Shown: positions 9,371 to 18,704 of the stretch, one piece after another
How the letters are laid out: every line of letters begins with the position of its first letter
Position numbering within the stretch: position 1 is the first letter of the stretch
Position numbers and translations under genes: made by a program
Notes under the pieces: generated by a model
Databases searched by the model: none
Told to the model about the DNA's origin: nothing
What the model saw: only the letters and a program-made list of their open reading frames with translations
DNA from: Oricola cellulosilytica
GTDB lineage: Bacteria > Pseudomonadota > Alphaproteobacteria > Rhizobiales > Rhizobiaceae
DNA length: 64,000 bases
NCBI RefSeq assembly: GCF_019966575.1
Contig: NZ_JAINFK010000002.1
Coordinates: 420,332-484,331, forward strand
Direction: 5' to 3'

Positions 9371-10861
9371 TTATTGCGGTTCAAGGAGCGGTGCCCGTCT
9401 GTCGCGCCAACCGACCTGTGCCTCCAGCTGCGCAGCGAGCGAAAAGAGCGTCTCCTCGTCACCCATGCGGCCGACCGCCTGAATGCCGAGAGGCAGTCCC
9501 TCCCCCGTGACATGGACCGGCAGCGCGATCGCCGGCTGACCTGTGACGTTCTGGATGGCCGGCCAGTGAGTGAACCACAGGCTCTGATCGATGAGCTTGT
9601 CGATGAGCGGCGAAAGGCGAAGCGCCGGCGTCAGGTGGAGTGCATCGAGCAACTGCTCGCTGAGCAGATCAAGCCCGCGCGGATCGAGACCGCCGCACGG
9701 CAGGGGCGGATGTGCGATCACCGGCATCAGCACGGCATCGAAGGCCGCCGTCTGCGTAAGAATTCCATGGGTCACTTCCTGCATGCGCAGGACCGAGGCG
9801 GAGAATTCGCCGCCCCCGGTCAACTCGCCATATCTGCGCAGGACTCGCGCAATTCGTCCCAGTGTTCCGGCTCCGCGAAGACGAACACCCTCCATCCGCA
9901 TTTGCCCGGCAAACGAAACGGCGACGATCCGCGCGAAATCGGCGAAGAAATCGCGTGTGACCGGCAGATCGATTTCCTCGACGCGGTGCCCTGCCTCTCT
10001 TGCGAGATCGGCAGCCCTCTCCAATGCCGTTTGCGTCTCGTCGGACACGGCAAGACCGAGGGGCGAAGTGCCGTAGATGCCGATGCGAAGCCCTTTCGGA
10101 CGCCTGTGTGCGGCCTCGGAAAATGTTCCAGCCGGCTGGCTGGCCTGATACGGGGAGTAAGGGTCGGGAGCGCTGGCGAGGTCAAGGATAGCGGCCGAGT
10201 CGCGCACGGAACGGGTGACGACATGCTGTGCTAACAGGCCGAACCAGCCCTCGAGAAAATCCGGTGTGAAGGGTACGCGCCCACGGCTCGGCTTCATCCC
10301 GACCAGACCGCAACACGCAGCCGGCACCCGGATCGAGCCGCCACCGTCGGAAGCGTGCGCGACCGGCACGACCCCCGCCGCCACGAGCGCCGCGGACCCG
10401 CCGGAAGAACCGCCGGTTACGTGGCCGGTATTCCACGGGTTCCGGGTAACTCCGAAACGTTCTGTCTCGGTCACCAGTCGCAGACCGAATTCGGACGTTG
10501 TCGAGGTCGCGAGCGGGACGAATCCGGCCGCCCGGAACCGCTCTACCAGCGTCGAATCCTCAGTTGAAATGTTCGGTCTGACGCGGCTGCCCCAATGGAT
10601 CGGCACACCGTTGATAGAAATTCCGAGATCCTTGATCGCCATCGGCACACCAGCGAAGGGTGCCGCCCGATGCACCTTCTTCGCGGCAGCGCGAGCGCTG
10701 TCGTAAAGATGCTCCGCAATGGCATTGATGTAAGGATTGACCGCCTCGGCGCGGGCGATTGCCGCTTCCATCACTTCGGCTGGCGAAACATCACCTTTCC
10801 TGATGTGCGCTGCCAGGCCCGTCGCGTCGCTGGCCCAGACAATATTTTCCACGTCTCCCAA
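9371..10861 (-). CDS. amidase (amidase signature family)
   Basis: 496 residues, full length. The catalytic triad of the amidase signature family is visible: K77 in AIKD, cis-Ser S152 in GGSSGGS and nucleophile S176 in GGGSIRVPA, with the usual 24-residue spacing between the serines. The start is a TTG five bases after AGAGGGGG; a GTG three codons later is the alternative. Cytoplasmic, no signal peptide. It hydrolyses some amide, but the substrate class is unclear; it is not GatA, since gatB/gatC are absent and the C-terminus differs. The adjacent EamA transporter may move a substrate or product. Confidence 0.88.
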   Translation of the reverse strand: MGDVENIVWASDATGLAAHIRKGDVSPAEVMEAAIARAEAVNPYINAIAEHLYDSARAAAKKVHRAAPFAGVPMAIKDLGISINGVPIHWGSRVRPNISTEDSTLVERFRAAGFVPLATSTTSEFGLRLVTETERFGVTRNPWNTGHVTGGSSGGSAALVAAGVVPVAHASDGGGSIRVPAACCGLVGMKPSRGRVPFTPDFLEGWFGLLAQHVVTRSVRDSAAILDLASAPDPYSPYQASQPAGTFSEAAHRRPKGLRIGIYGTSPLGLAVSDETQTALERAADLAREAGHRVEEIDLPVTRDFFADFARIVAVSFAGQMRMEGVRLRGAGTLGRIARVLRRYGELTGGGEFSASVLRMQEVTHGILTQTAAFDAVLMPVIAHPPLPCGGLDPRGLDLLSEQLLDALHLTPALRLSPLIDKLIDQSLWFTHWPAIQNVTGQPAIALPVHVTGEGLPLGIQAVGRMGDEETLFSLAAQLEAQVGWRDRRAPLLEPQ

Positions 10862-11079
10862 CCTTACCCCCTCTTAGACGAAAGGCTGCGACAAAATGGT
10901 CTGCCAGAACAAGCCTCGAGTAAATTACTGATTAACAATTTTCCTAAATTCTTGCGTACATGCGATGACCCGGCAATTGCGCATTCCTTTGGTGCGCAGG
11001 GGGCATGATGCCCACCCCCTATTCTCCCTGTACGGATGGTGCGCGGAGTAACTTCTCTTGATAGTGTGGAGCAAGCATC

Positions 11080-12636
11080 ATGGAACAGACGCCAGCCAAG
11101 ATCAAAGCAGCCGGCGAGGATATCGACGGCAGACTTTCGTTCTTGGGATTGGATCAGAAGAGCCGGAAAAAACTTTCCAGCCTTCGGCCGCTCATCGAAA
11201 AAGAGCTCCCCAGCGCGCTCGATAAATTCTACGGCCTCGTGAAAAAGACGCCCGAGACCAACAGGTTCTTTCGCGACGATGAACACATGGCCGGCGCCAA
11301 AAATGCGCAGCTCGGACACTGGGCCGCGATTGCAAGCGGGAAGTTCGATGAAGATTACGCTGATAGAGTTCGGAAAATCGGAAAAGTTCATGCTCGCGTT
11401 GGACTGGAACCTCGATGGTATATCGGCGGGTACGGCGTCATAATCGAACATCTCGTCAAGGCAGCGGCCACTTCATATTGGCCAAAGACCGGTTTCTTCA
11501 CAAAGGGAAATCCGGGCCCGGAAGAGTTTTCCGAGGCGCTGTCGATTCTTCTTAAGGCGATAATGCTCGACATGGATCTTTCTATCTCGGTCTATATCGA
11601 CGAAGCCGAAGCGGCCAGACAGCGGATAAGTGAAGACGCGCTGAAGGCGCAAAAAGATATTGTCGAGAGCTTTGGGAAGGCGATCCGTCACCTGGCCGAG
11701 AAAGATCTGACCTACCGTTTGGCCGACGACATGCCCGAAGCCTATGACGGGCTGCGAATGGACTTCAACGAGGCGCTTGCCGCTCTCGCCGAGACGATCC
11801 GGAACATCGGCGACTCGGCCGAGCAGATTTTGAGCGGCTCAGAGGAAATCAGGTCTGCCGCCGATGACATGGCGAGGCGTGCCGAACGGCAGGCCGCGTC
11901 GGTCGAGGAAACCGCCGCGGCCGTAGAGCAGATCACGGCGACCGTAAAATCCTCCTCGGAACGCGCCGAAGAGTCGGGCAAACTCGTGCGACGCACCAGG
12001 GCTAATGCGGAACAGTCCGGCGAAGTTGTTCGCAGGGCGGTGGAAGCCATGGACCGCATCAACAAATCCTCCGATGAAATCGCCAAGATCATCACCGTCA
12101 TCGATGACATAGCGTTTCAGACCAACTTGCTGGCTCTCAATGCGGGCGTAGAAGCAGCGCGCGCGGGCGAGGCCGGCAAGGGCTTTGCCGTGGTCGCGCA
12201 GGAGGTGCGGGAACTGGCACAGCGGTCGGCCGGAGCTGCAAAGGAAATCAAGGACCTGATCACATCTTCCGGTGAAGAAGTGAAAAGCGGCGTCTCGCTT
12301 GTCAATGAGACCGGCGAAGCCCTCGAGTCGATTGTCATGGAAGTGTCGGAGATCGACCAGAACGTTTCGTCGATCGTCGAGGCCGCGCGTGAACAGTCTG
12401 GCGGCCTCGCGGGGATAAACAGCTCGGTTTCCTCAATCGACGAGGGCACGCAACAGAACGCGGCAATGGCGGAGCAACTGACCGCGAGCAGCCACTCGCT
12501 CAGCGATGAGGTAAGGACGATCAATGAAATGCTGCGCCAATTTGTTGCCGGGTCCCAAGGCTCGGCTTCGCCAGCCGCCGTCGCGCACGTATCCGGGAAA
12601 GGGACTGACAGCGCCTCGGCTCGCGACGCCGCCTAG
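11080..12636 (+). CDS. globin-coupled methyl-accepting chemotaxis protein (HemAT-like)
   Basis: 518 residues with no membrane span. Residues 1 to about 175 are a protoglobin sensor domain; H104 in [17 protein letters not shown] is at the proximal heme-ligand position. Residues about 185-260 are a HAMP-like helical linker, and about 270-485 a complete MCP signalling domain with the hairpin-tip segment [23 protein letters not shown]. Such receptors bind O2 through heme and drive aerotaxis or another two-component output via CheW/CheA. No che genes are near. The upstream 200 bases are AT-rich and probably hold its promoter. One tip residue differs from the usual LNAAIEAARAGE (G for A), a minor change. 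Confidence 0.93.
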   Translation: MEQTPAKIKAAGEDIDGRLSFLGLDQKSRKKLSSLRPLIEKELPSALDKFYGLVKKTPETNRFFRDDEHMAGAKNAQLGHWAAIASGKFDEDYADRVRKIGKVHARVGLEPRWYIGGYGVIIEHLVKAAATSYWPKTGFFTKGNPGPEEFSEALSILLKAIMLDMDLSISVYIDEAEAARQRISEDALKAQKDIVESFGKAIRHLAEKDLTYRLADDMPEAYDGLRMDFNEALAALAETIRNIGDSAEQILSGSEEIRSAADDMARRAERQAASVEETAAAVEQITATVKSSSERAEESGKLVRRTRANAEQSGEVVRRAVEAMDRINKSSDEIAKIITVIDDIAFQTNLLALNAGVEAARAGEAGKGFAVVAQEVRELAQRSAGAAKEIKDLITSSGEEVKSGVSLVNETGEALESIVMEVSEIDQNVSSIVEAAREQSGGLAGINSSVSSIDEGTQQNAAMAEQLTASSHSLSDEVRTINEMLRQFVAGSQGSASPAAVAHVSGKGTDSASARDAA

Positions 12637-12773
12637 AACACCTAGCCAGTGTCGCACGGGGAGTACGGCATTGGCTGCGGAGGAATGGACATTTCTGATC
12701 GCCGCATTTTGGCAGACTATGAACCAGGCGAGGCTCAGCGCTTCGGCAATCGGCCTCCTCAGGATTCCGTCCG

Positions 12774-13211
12774 CTAGACTAGCTGCAGTGTTATCGCTGC
12801 CACGACCATGTAGCGGGTAGTCTTTGCGATCGCGACGAGCGCCAAAAAACTGGGGAGCGGCTCGCGCAGGACCCCGGCGATCACCGTCAAGGGATCGCCG
12901 ATCACAGGCATCCAGCTTAGCAGAAGCGACCACCGCCCGAACCGGTGATACCATTGTGATGCGCGTTCCATCTGGGCCGGACTTGCCGGAAACCACCGCC
13001 GGTGGCGGAACTGTTCAACGCCGCGCCCCAACAGCCAGTTCACCACCGATCCCGCTGTATTCGCGATGCTGGCGATTGCGACCAGCCAGAATACCGGGTA
13101 GGCACCCGTGCCGATCAGCCCGGCGAGGCCCAACTCCGAAAGTCCGGGCAACACCGTGGCGGCCGCGAAAGCGCTTCCGAAAAGGGCCAGATAGACGCCT
13201 AGGTCGGTCAA
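12774..13211 (-). CDS. small DedA-superfamily (YqaA-type) membrane protein
   Basis: About 145 residues from a TTG at 13211, nine bases after the stop codon of the GGDEF/EAL gene; the frame stays open farther upstream but only inside that gene, so translational coupling is likely. Four hydrophobic segments are visible. The hallmark SVVNWLLGRGVEQFRHRRWF loop and the SWMPVIGDPLTVIAGVLREP stretch place it in the YqaA branch of the VTT/DedA superfamily, probably lipid or membrane-homeostasis related. The exact start is uncertain; no strong ribosome site is present. Confidence 0.78.
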   Translation of the reverse strand: MTDLGVYLALFGSAFAAATVLPGLSELGLAGLIGTGAYPVFWLVAIASIANTAGSVVNWLLGRGVEQFRHRRWFPASPAQMERASQWYHRFGRWSLLLSWMPVIGDPLTVIAGVLREPLPSFLALVAIAKTTRYMVVAAITLQLV

Positions 13212-13219
13212 CGGCCCGC

Positions 13220-15847
13220 TCAGGCTGAATTGGCCACCAGGGTGCGGCCGCCACTGAAGAGTTCGTCCGCGGTCACTGAGGTCCCGATGTGCTCCCCCTG
13301 GCCGTGTACGCAGCCGGCCGCCGTGAGCATCGCCATCTGCATTTCTCCCTCGATACCATCCGCGGTGGCTTCGATACCCAAGTCCTTGGCCAGACCGGCG
13401 ATTGCGCACATAATCGAGGAAGATTGCGGATCCTCGTCAAGGCGTTGCGCCAGACACGCATCAATCTTCACGCCGTCGAACGGGAAGCGACACAGATTAT
13501 TGAACGCGGCGTCGCCCGTGCCAAAGCCGCGCAAGATGATCCGCACTCCCAGTTTCCTGAGGGCATGCAGTTCGTCGAACGAAGCTGCATCGTCGCGCGT
13601 CAGAACCTGGCCACAAATGGCGAGTTCCAGCCGCCGGCCTTCGAACCGGTATCTCTCCAAGGCGGATCTGACCTGTTTCAGCAAGTCACCCTGCCCAAGC
13701 TGCCGCATTGAAACGTTGATGCATAGCGCCTTGTCCCATTCCCATGCGCAAGCGTCCGAGATTGCCCTCTCGATGATCATGCCGCCCAGTTCCGTCGTCG
13801 CGCCAATCTCCTCTGCGGCGCGAACAATTTCGGCGGGCGTCAGGTCGCTATACGTGGAGTCTCTCCAACGAACCGAAACTTCCGCGCCCGAGAAGCTGCG
13901 ATCGCGCAGTTTCATGATCGGTCGATAGACGAGGTCGAGAGCTTTCTGCTCAATTGCCGCCCGCATCGCCGCAGCTCTTTCGCGGCGACGTGCCATTTCC
14001 TCAGCAATGGCCGTGTCGAAGAACCGATAATCGCTGCGGCCGTTTTGTTTCACCTTGTACAAGGCGCTGTCCGCTTGGGCCAGAAGCGTTTCGGCATCGC
14101 AATCCGTCGGAGAAGCAATTGTAATACCGATGCTCGCGCCGATCTCGGTGGTATGCCCGTTAATCTTAAACGGACGTGAAATGTCGCGAACGATCCTGCC
14201 GGCTATCTTCGCAAGGTTGTCCTTCGAAATGTTGCGATCGCGGAAGATGACGGCGAACTCGTCACCGCCAAGCCGGGCAACGAGATCGGAGGGCCGGACG
14301 CAAAACCGAAGACGCTCGGCGACCTGGACCAGCAGCGCATCGCCCACTGGATGCCCGAGCAAGTCATTGACCTGCTTGAACCTGTCCAGATCGAGCAGCA
14401 TCAGCGCCATTTGCTGGCGGCCCGACCGCACGTTCTCAATGGTGCGCTCGATCTCAAGGTTGAAGAGGGAGCGGTTCGCGAGCCCGGTCAAGGTGTCGTG
14501 CAGGGCAGCATGCTGGATGCGCTCGGCCGCCTCCACCTGCGCCGTTATGTCGGCATGAGTCCCGACCCAACCGCCGCCCGGCATGGGGGCATGTACAGAC
14601 GAAACGATACGCCCGGATCTCAGTCGCAGTTGGGAAACCTGCGTTTCCCCATCGCGCATCTTCTGGATCAAACCGCTGACCATCTCGTCGACGTCGCCCT
14701 CGAAATCTCCGCGCTCCTTCTCGGACTCGATGACGCGATGGAATGAGACCCCCTTCTCGATTTCACCGTCGGGCTTCTCGAAGATATCGATGTACTGTCG
14801 GTTCCAGACCGTCAGCCGGGCATTGCTGTCGAAGACGCTAACCCCTTGAGTCATATTGGAAAGCGTCACGTCCAGTTCTTCATAATGGAGGCGTGCAAGC
14901 CGCTCGGATTCCCGGAGTCGAAGCTCGGATTCCTTCCGTTCCGAAATATCCTGAAATGCGCCGACGAGACCTGTCAGTTGTCCGCCATCATATACCGGCG
15001 CCCCGACCGCGCGCACCCAGGTGTGGCGTCCCGTCGCCGTAATGAACGGCAATTCGACGTCCCACCCCCTGCCGGACTCTGTACCCTTTTCCACAGCAGT
15101 CTGAATGATCGGTCGGGCTTCCGGCGCGTAGAATTCGATGGCCGTATCAAGCTGCGGTTCATAATCCGCTGGAACCTCATGGAGCCTCTTCGTCTGGTCG
15201 GTCCATGTCAGCTTGTTATCGGGAAATTCGAGTTCCCATCCGCCCACGCCGGACACGCGGGTCACCTGCTCTAACAGCTTCCATTGACGCCGGATTTGCG
15301 CGTCGCGGATCTCCGCTGCTTCGGCCAGTTCCCTGGTGCGCCTGCTGCTGTCATGCGCGCGGATCAGTCCCTCCACGGCGGTCGCCAGCCGCTTGAGTTG
15401 GGAGCGCTCATAGGCGGTGGTCATCCGCGGTTCGCTGTCGATAACGCACAGCGTGCCGAGAACATGTTCACCGTCGACCGAGATTGGGCATCCTGCATAA
15501 AAGCGAATGTGCGGTTCGCCGGTCACAAGCGGATTATCAAGGAAGCGCGGATCCTTTCGCGCATCTTCGACGACAAGGATATCCTTTCCCATCAGAGCAT
15601 GGGCGCAAAACGCGACACCCCGCGAAGTGCCGTCCGCGGCCAAACCGCACTTGGCCTTGAACCACTGCTCGTCCTCGCCGACGAGCGAGATCAGTGCTAC
15701 CGGACAATCGAATACCCCTGCGGCCAGCTCGACGATGGCGTTAAATTCCGGCGTACGCTCCGATCGGAAGATTCTGAGTTCACGCAGGGCATTCAGTCGC
15801 GCCTGTTCATTGAACGGTAGAGGATAATTCACCTTACTCTCCATCAT
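13220..15847 (-). CDS. GAF-PAS-PAS-GGDEF-EAL protein with degenerate EAL domain
   Basis: 875 residues, cytoplasmic. Domains: GAF (about 20-165), short coiled coil, PAS (about 200-315), a second PAS (about 330-440), GGDEF (about 445-605) and EAL (about 620-870). The diguanylate cyclase motif is intact (GGDEF, 527-531). The phosphodiesterase domain is degraded: E656-V-S replaces EAL, LELAICGQ lacks the usual metal-binding Glu, R773-G774-F-G-T-G replaces DDFGTG, and ADGIE replaces AEGVE. Established family knowledge says these carry metal and catalysis, so the protein probably makes c-di-GMP and uses the EAL domain, if at all, for binding or regulation. A DedA-type gene follows immediately. Confidence 0.92.
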   Translation of the reverse strand: MMESKVNYPLPFNEQARLNALRELRIFRSERTPEFNAIVELAAGVFDCPVALISLVGEDEQWFKAKCGLAADGTSRGVAFCAHALMGKDILVVEDARKDPRFLDNPLVTGEPHIRFYAGCPISVDGEHVLGTLCVIDSEPRMTTAYERSQLKRLATAVEGLIRAHDSSRRTRELAEAAEIRDAQIRRQWKLLEQVTRVSGVGGWELEFPDNKLTWTDQTKRLHEVPADYEPQLDTAIEFYAPEARPIIQTAVEKGTESGRGWDVELPFITATGRHTWVRAVGAPVYDGGQLTGLVGAFQDISERKESELRLRESERLARLHYEELDVTLSNMTQGVSVFDSNARLTVWNRQYIDIFEKPDGEIEKGVSFHRVIESEKERGDFEGDVDEMVSGLIQKMRDGETQVSQLRLRSGRIVSSVHAPMPGGGWVGTHADITAQVEAAERIQHAALHDTLTGLANRSLFNLEIERTIENVRSGRQQMALMLLDLDRFKQVNDLLGHPVGDALLVQVAERLRFCVRPSDLVARLGGDEFAVIFRDRNISKDNLAKIAGRIVRDISRPFKINGHTTEIGASIGITIASPTDCDAETLLAQADSALYKVKQNGRSDYRFFDTAIAEEMARRRERAAAMRAAIEQKALDLVYRPIMKLRDRSFSGAEVSVRWRDSTYSDLTPAEIVRAAEEIGATTELGGMIIERAISDACAWEWDKALCINVSMRQLGQGDLLKQVRSALERYRFEGRRLELAICGQVLTRDDAASFDELHALRKLGVRIILRGFGTGDAAFNNLCRFPFDGVKIDACLAQRLDEDPQSSSIMCAIAGLAKDLGIEATADGIEGEMQMAMLTAAGCVHGQGEHIGTSVTADELFSGGRTLVANSA

Positions 15848-16214
15848 GCCATGCCTTGCCTCGGCGTGCCAAAATGGCTCCAGGCGTTTCCACCCGGTAC
15901 AGGAACAGTCGACCTTTAATAAAACACTGGAATTTATGGTTAAGGGTCAGTGAACGAGCGCCAAAGTTCGCGCCGAATGGGGCGGCCGCGCCGCCTTACG
16001 TACGGCAGAACTGGGTAAACTTCCTTATCGCCCCTAGGGAAGGCGTGTGCTTCAGGCTGGTGACCAGCTATGGCTAAAATTTGGGGTGTTTTTCTGTATA
16101 TTTTGTTCACGAATACGTTATCGGGCGGGCGGGCCGCTCTCCAATCGGCGGGCGCTAGCGGCGTGCCAAAAATGCGGTACTGCCCATCCTGCAGGCGTGC
16201 CGACAGAATACCCC
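15848..16214. other. intergenic region, no gene seen
   Basis: 367 bases between the start of the GGDEF/EAL gene and the end of the molybdenum hydroxylase gene, both leftward. The centre (16070-16130) is AT-rich with T tracts and probably holds the promoter of the GGDEF/EAL gene or a transcription end. A short dyad GCTGG-TGA-CCAGC lies near 16055-16067. Short open frames here have no ribosome site or biased codons. Confidence 0.5.
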
Positions 16215-18527
16215 TCACTCCCTTGCTCGCCGGATCGCCTCCCACACGGCGGCCGGGGTCGCTGGCATGTTGATATGGGTCACCCCATAGGCGCGGTACA
16301 GCGCGTCTGTGACTGCGTTCATCGCGGCCGGAGCAGCTCCAATCGTGCCGGCCTCCCCGGCACCCTTGATGCCCAGCGCATTGGTGATTGAGGGAACGTT
16401 GCGCGTTTCGAAAGAGAAGTTCGGTACATCGCCGGCGCGTGGCAGAGCGTAGTCCATGAAGCTGGCCGTGAGCAGTTGTCCGGTTTCATCATAGACAGTT
16501 TGCTCCAGCAGCGCCTGTCCGATGCCCTGCACAACACCCCCATGAACCTGACCCGCCAGAAGCATCGGGTTCACGGTCATGCCGAAATCATCGACAATCG
16601 TGTACCGGACTACTTCGGCGATGCCCGTGGCCGGATCGATCTCGACCTCGCAGATATGCGTTCCGTTCGGATATGTGGCCTCGTCCTGCTTGAACTCCGC
16701 CTCTGCCTTGAGGTCAGCCGGGTCGGTTGCCGCTTTGGCGATGTCGGCAAGCGAGATCGCCTTGTCTGTCCCGGCGACAACGGCTTGTCCGCCGGAGAGT
16801 TCAATATCGTCTGGAGAGGCTTCCAGCTCTTCGGACGCGATCTTGCGGATCTTGGTCGCCAGCGCCTCGCCGGCGCGATACGCCGATACACCACCGAGCG
16901 GAATGGAACGCGACCCGCCCGTTCCGCCACCTTTCGCGATGCGGTCGGTGTCGCCCTGAATGACTTCGACCGCGTTAATATCGAGACCGATCGTCTCGGC
17001 GACGAACTGCGCGTAGGCCGTCGCATGACCCTGACCGTTCGACTGCGTGCCGATATCCACCGTTACCGTTCCGTCATCCTGAAGAGCGACGAATGCGGGC
17101 TCCGAACCGGCAAAGGCGCAAGCCTCGATATACGAGGCCATTCCTATGCCCCGGACCCTTCCGCGGGCCTTCGAGGTTTCGAGGCGCGCCGGGAACCCTG
17201 CCCAGTCGGCGTTTTCCATGGCGCGGTCCATGTGGCCGGCGAACTCGCCGACATCGTAGAGTCGCCCGCCCGGGGTGCGATACGGCATTTGGTCCGGCCG
17301 GATGAAATTCCGCCGGCGTATCTCGTCCGGGGCAAGCTGCATGTCCCGCGCGCACGCGTCGACCAAGGTCTCGATCAGGAACGCCGCTTCGGGGCGTCCG
17401 GCGCCCCGATAAGCGTCGACCGGGCATGTGTGCGTGAATACGCCGGTGAGGGTAAAATCGAGCGCCGGAATATCGTAGACGCCGGTCGACATCGTCACGC
17501 CGAACCACGGAATGGCGACGCCGAACTGGTGCGTATAGGCGCCCATTGCTGCCGTCAGATCGATCCTCAATCCCAGGAACCGGCCCTCGCCATCCATCGC
17601 CATTTCCGCGTGAACGACATTGTCGCGCCCATGCGCATCGGTCAGAAAGTGCTCCGTTCGATCACCGACCCACCGAACGGGCCGCCCCAGCCGCTTCGCG
17701 GCTTCCAGCACGAGCGGGTATTCGCGGTATACGAACCCCTTCGGTCCAAAACCGCCGCCCACATCCGGCGTGATGACGCGCAGTTCCGCGTCGTCGCCGA
17801 GAATGCGGCTGACGATGTCGCGGGTGCCGTGAACCCCCTGCGAACCGACCGTCAGCGTGTAACGGTTTCTTTCCCCGTCCCAATCACCGATGGCGGCACG
17901 CGTCTCCATGTAATTGGAAACGAGGCGGTTCTGGACAAAATCGATAACCGTGACATGGTGGGCGTTCTTGAACGCCTCGGCCGTCGCGTCAGCATCGCCA
18001 AGGGTGTTGACATAGGCCCGGTTGCTGTCAGCGTCCGGCCACACGGGCGGCGCGCCGTCGGCAAGCGCCTCCCCGGTGTCGATGACAGCCTCGGCGCCTT
18101 CGAAACTGATCTCCAGCAGTTCGGCGGCATCGCGGGCCTGTTCAACGGTTTCCGCGACGACGAAAGCGATCGCATCGCCAACATAACGGACCTTGTCGCG
18201 ACAAAGCACGGGAATGTTGCGATACGGCGCCTTTATGCCGTCCGGCCCCTTTCGCATGCCCATTGCCGGGAGATCGCTCATATGGGCCACGTCCTCCGCG
18301 GTCAGGATCAGTTTCACGCCGGAGGCGGCGAGCGCTTCGTCGAGCGAGTCGATCACGAACGAGCCGCTCGCCATGGGCGAACGGACGACAACTGCATGGA
18401 GCATGTTCTCCTTCGCGATGTCCCCGGTGTAGCAGCCGGCGCCTCGGACGAAGGCGTCATCCTCCTTTCTCCGAAGCGGCGATCCGACGAGCGATTTCGA
18501 CCCGAAACGGGGTGGAGCGACATTCAT
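16215..18527 (-). CDS. molybdenum hydroxylase large subunit (xanthine dehydrogenase/CoxL family), solo
   Basis: 770 residues from the ATG at 18527; an ATG nine codons upstream (18554) is an alternative. It has the hammerhead domain (about 20-130) and the two-part molybdopterin domain. The active-site loop reads AYRGAGR (372-378), the form-II pattern, not the AYxCSFR loop of true CO dehydrogenase. The catalytic base is E725 in GAGEAGTIG. The family oxidises aldehydes, purines or other heterocycles, with electrons passing through FAD and 2Fe-2S subunits. Those medium and small subunits are absent from the neighbourhood, which is unusual. Divergent from pepN (177 bases apart). Confidence 0.9.
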   Translation of the reverse strand: MNVAPPRFGSKSLVGSPLRRKEDDAFVRGAGCYTGDIAKENMLHAVVVRSPMASGSFVIDSLDEALAASGVKLILTAEDVAHMSDLPAMGMRKGPDGIKAPYRNIPVLCRDKVRYVGDAIAFVVAETVEQARDAAELLEISFEGAEAVIDTGEALADGAPPVWPDADSNRAYVNTLGDADATAEAFKNAHHVTVIDFVQNRLVSNYMETRAAIGDWDGERNRYTLTVGSQGVHGTRDIVSRILGDDAELRVITPDVGGGFGPKGFVYREYPLVLEAAKRLGRPVRWVGDRTEHFLTDAHGRDNVVHAEMAMDGEGRFLGLRIDLTAAMGAYTHQFGVAIPWFGVTMSTGVYDIPALDFTLTGVFTHTCPVDAYRGAGRPEAAFLIETLVDACARDMQLAPDEIRRRNFIRPDQMPYRTPGGRLYDVGEFAGHMDRAMENADWAGFPARLETSKARGRVRGIGMASYIEACAFAGSEPAFVALQDDGTVTVDIGTQSNGQGHATAYAQFVAETIGLDINAVEVIQGDTDRIAKGGGTGGSRSIPLGGVSAYRAGEALATKIRKIASEELEASPDDIELSGGQAVVAGTDKAISLADIAKAATDPADLKAEAEFKQDEATYPNGTHICEVEIDPATGIAEVVRYTIVDDFGMTVNPMLLAGQVHGGVVQGIGQALLEQTVYDETGQLLTASFMDYALPRAGDVPNFSFETRNVPSITNALGIKGAGEAGTIGAAPAAMNAVTDALYRAYGVTHINMPATPAAVWEAIRRARE

Positions 18528-18704
18528 CTTGATTTCATTCCCTTGATCCGTCATGCCGACCCGAAAGCAAATGCAGGCGTGGGCCATCAAGTTTGCGAAC
18601 ATATGCGACGCTGTCCGATTGTCGAGCGGATAGATGCGGTCGCGACTTTCCCTCATTAGCAGCCATACATTCGGTATGGCGCCGCGACGAAGCAGGATCG
18701 ACTT

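Noticed and set aside
16476-18659. 727-residue plus-strand open frame
   Set aside because: Antisense to the molybdenum hydroxylase, which carries intact active-site motifs.
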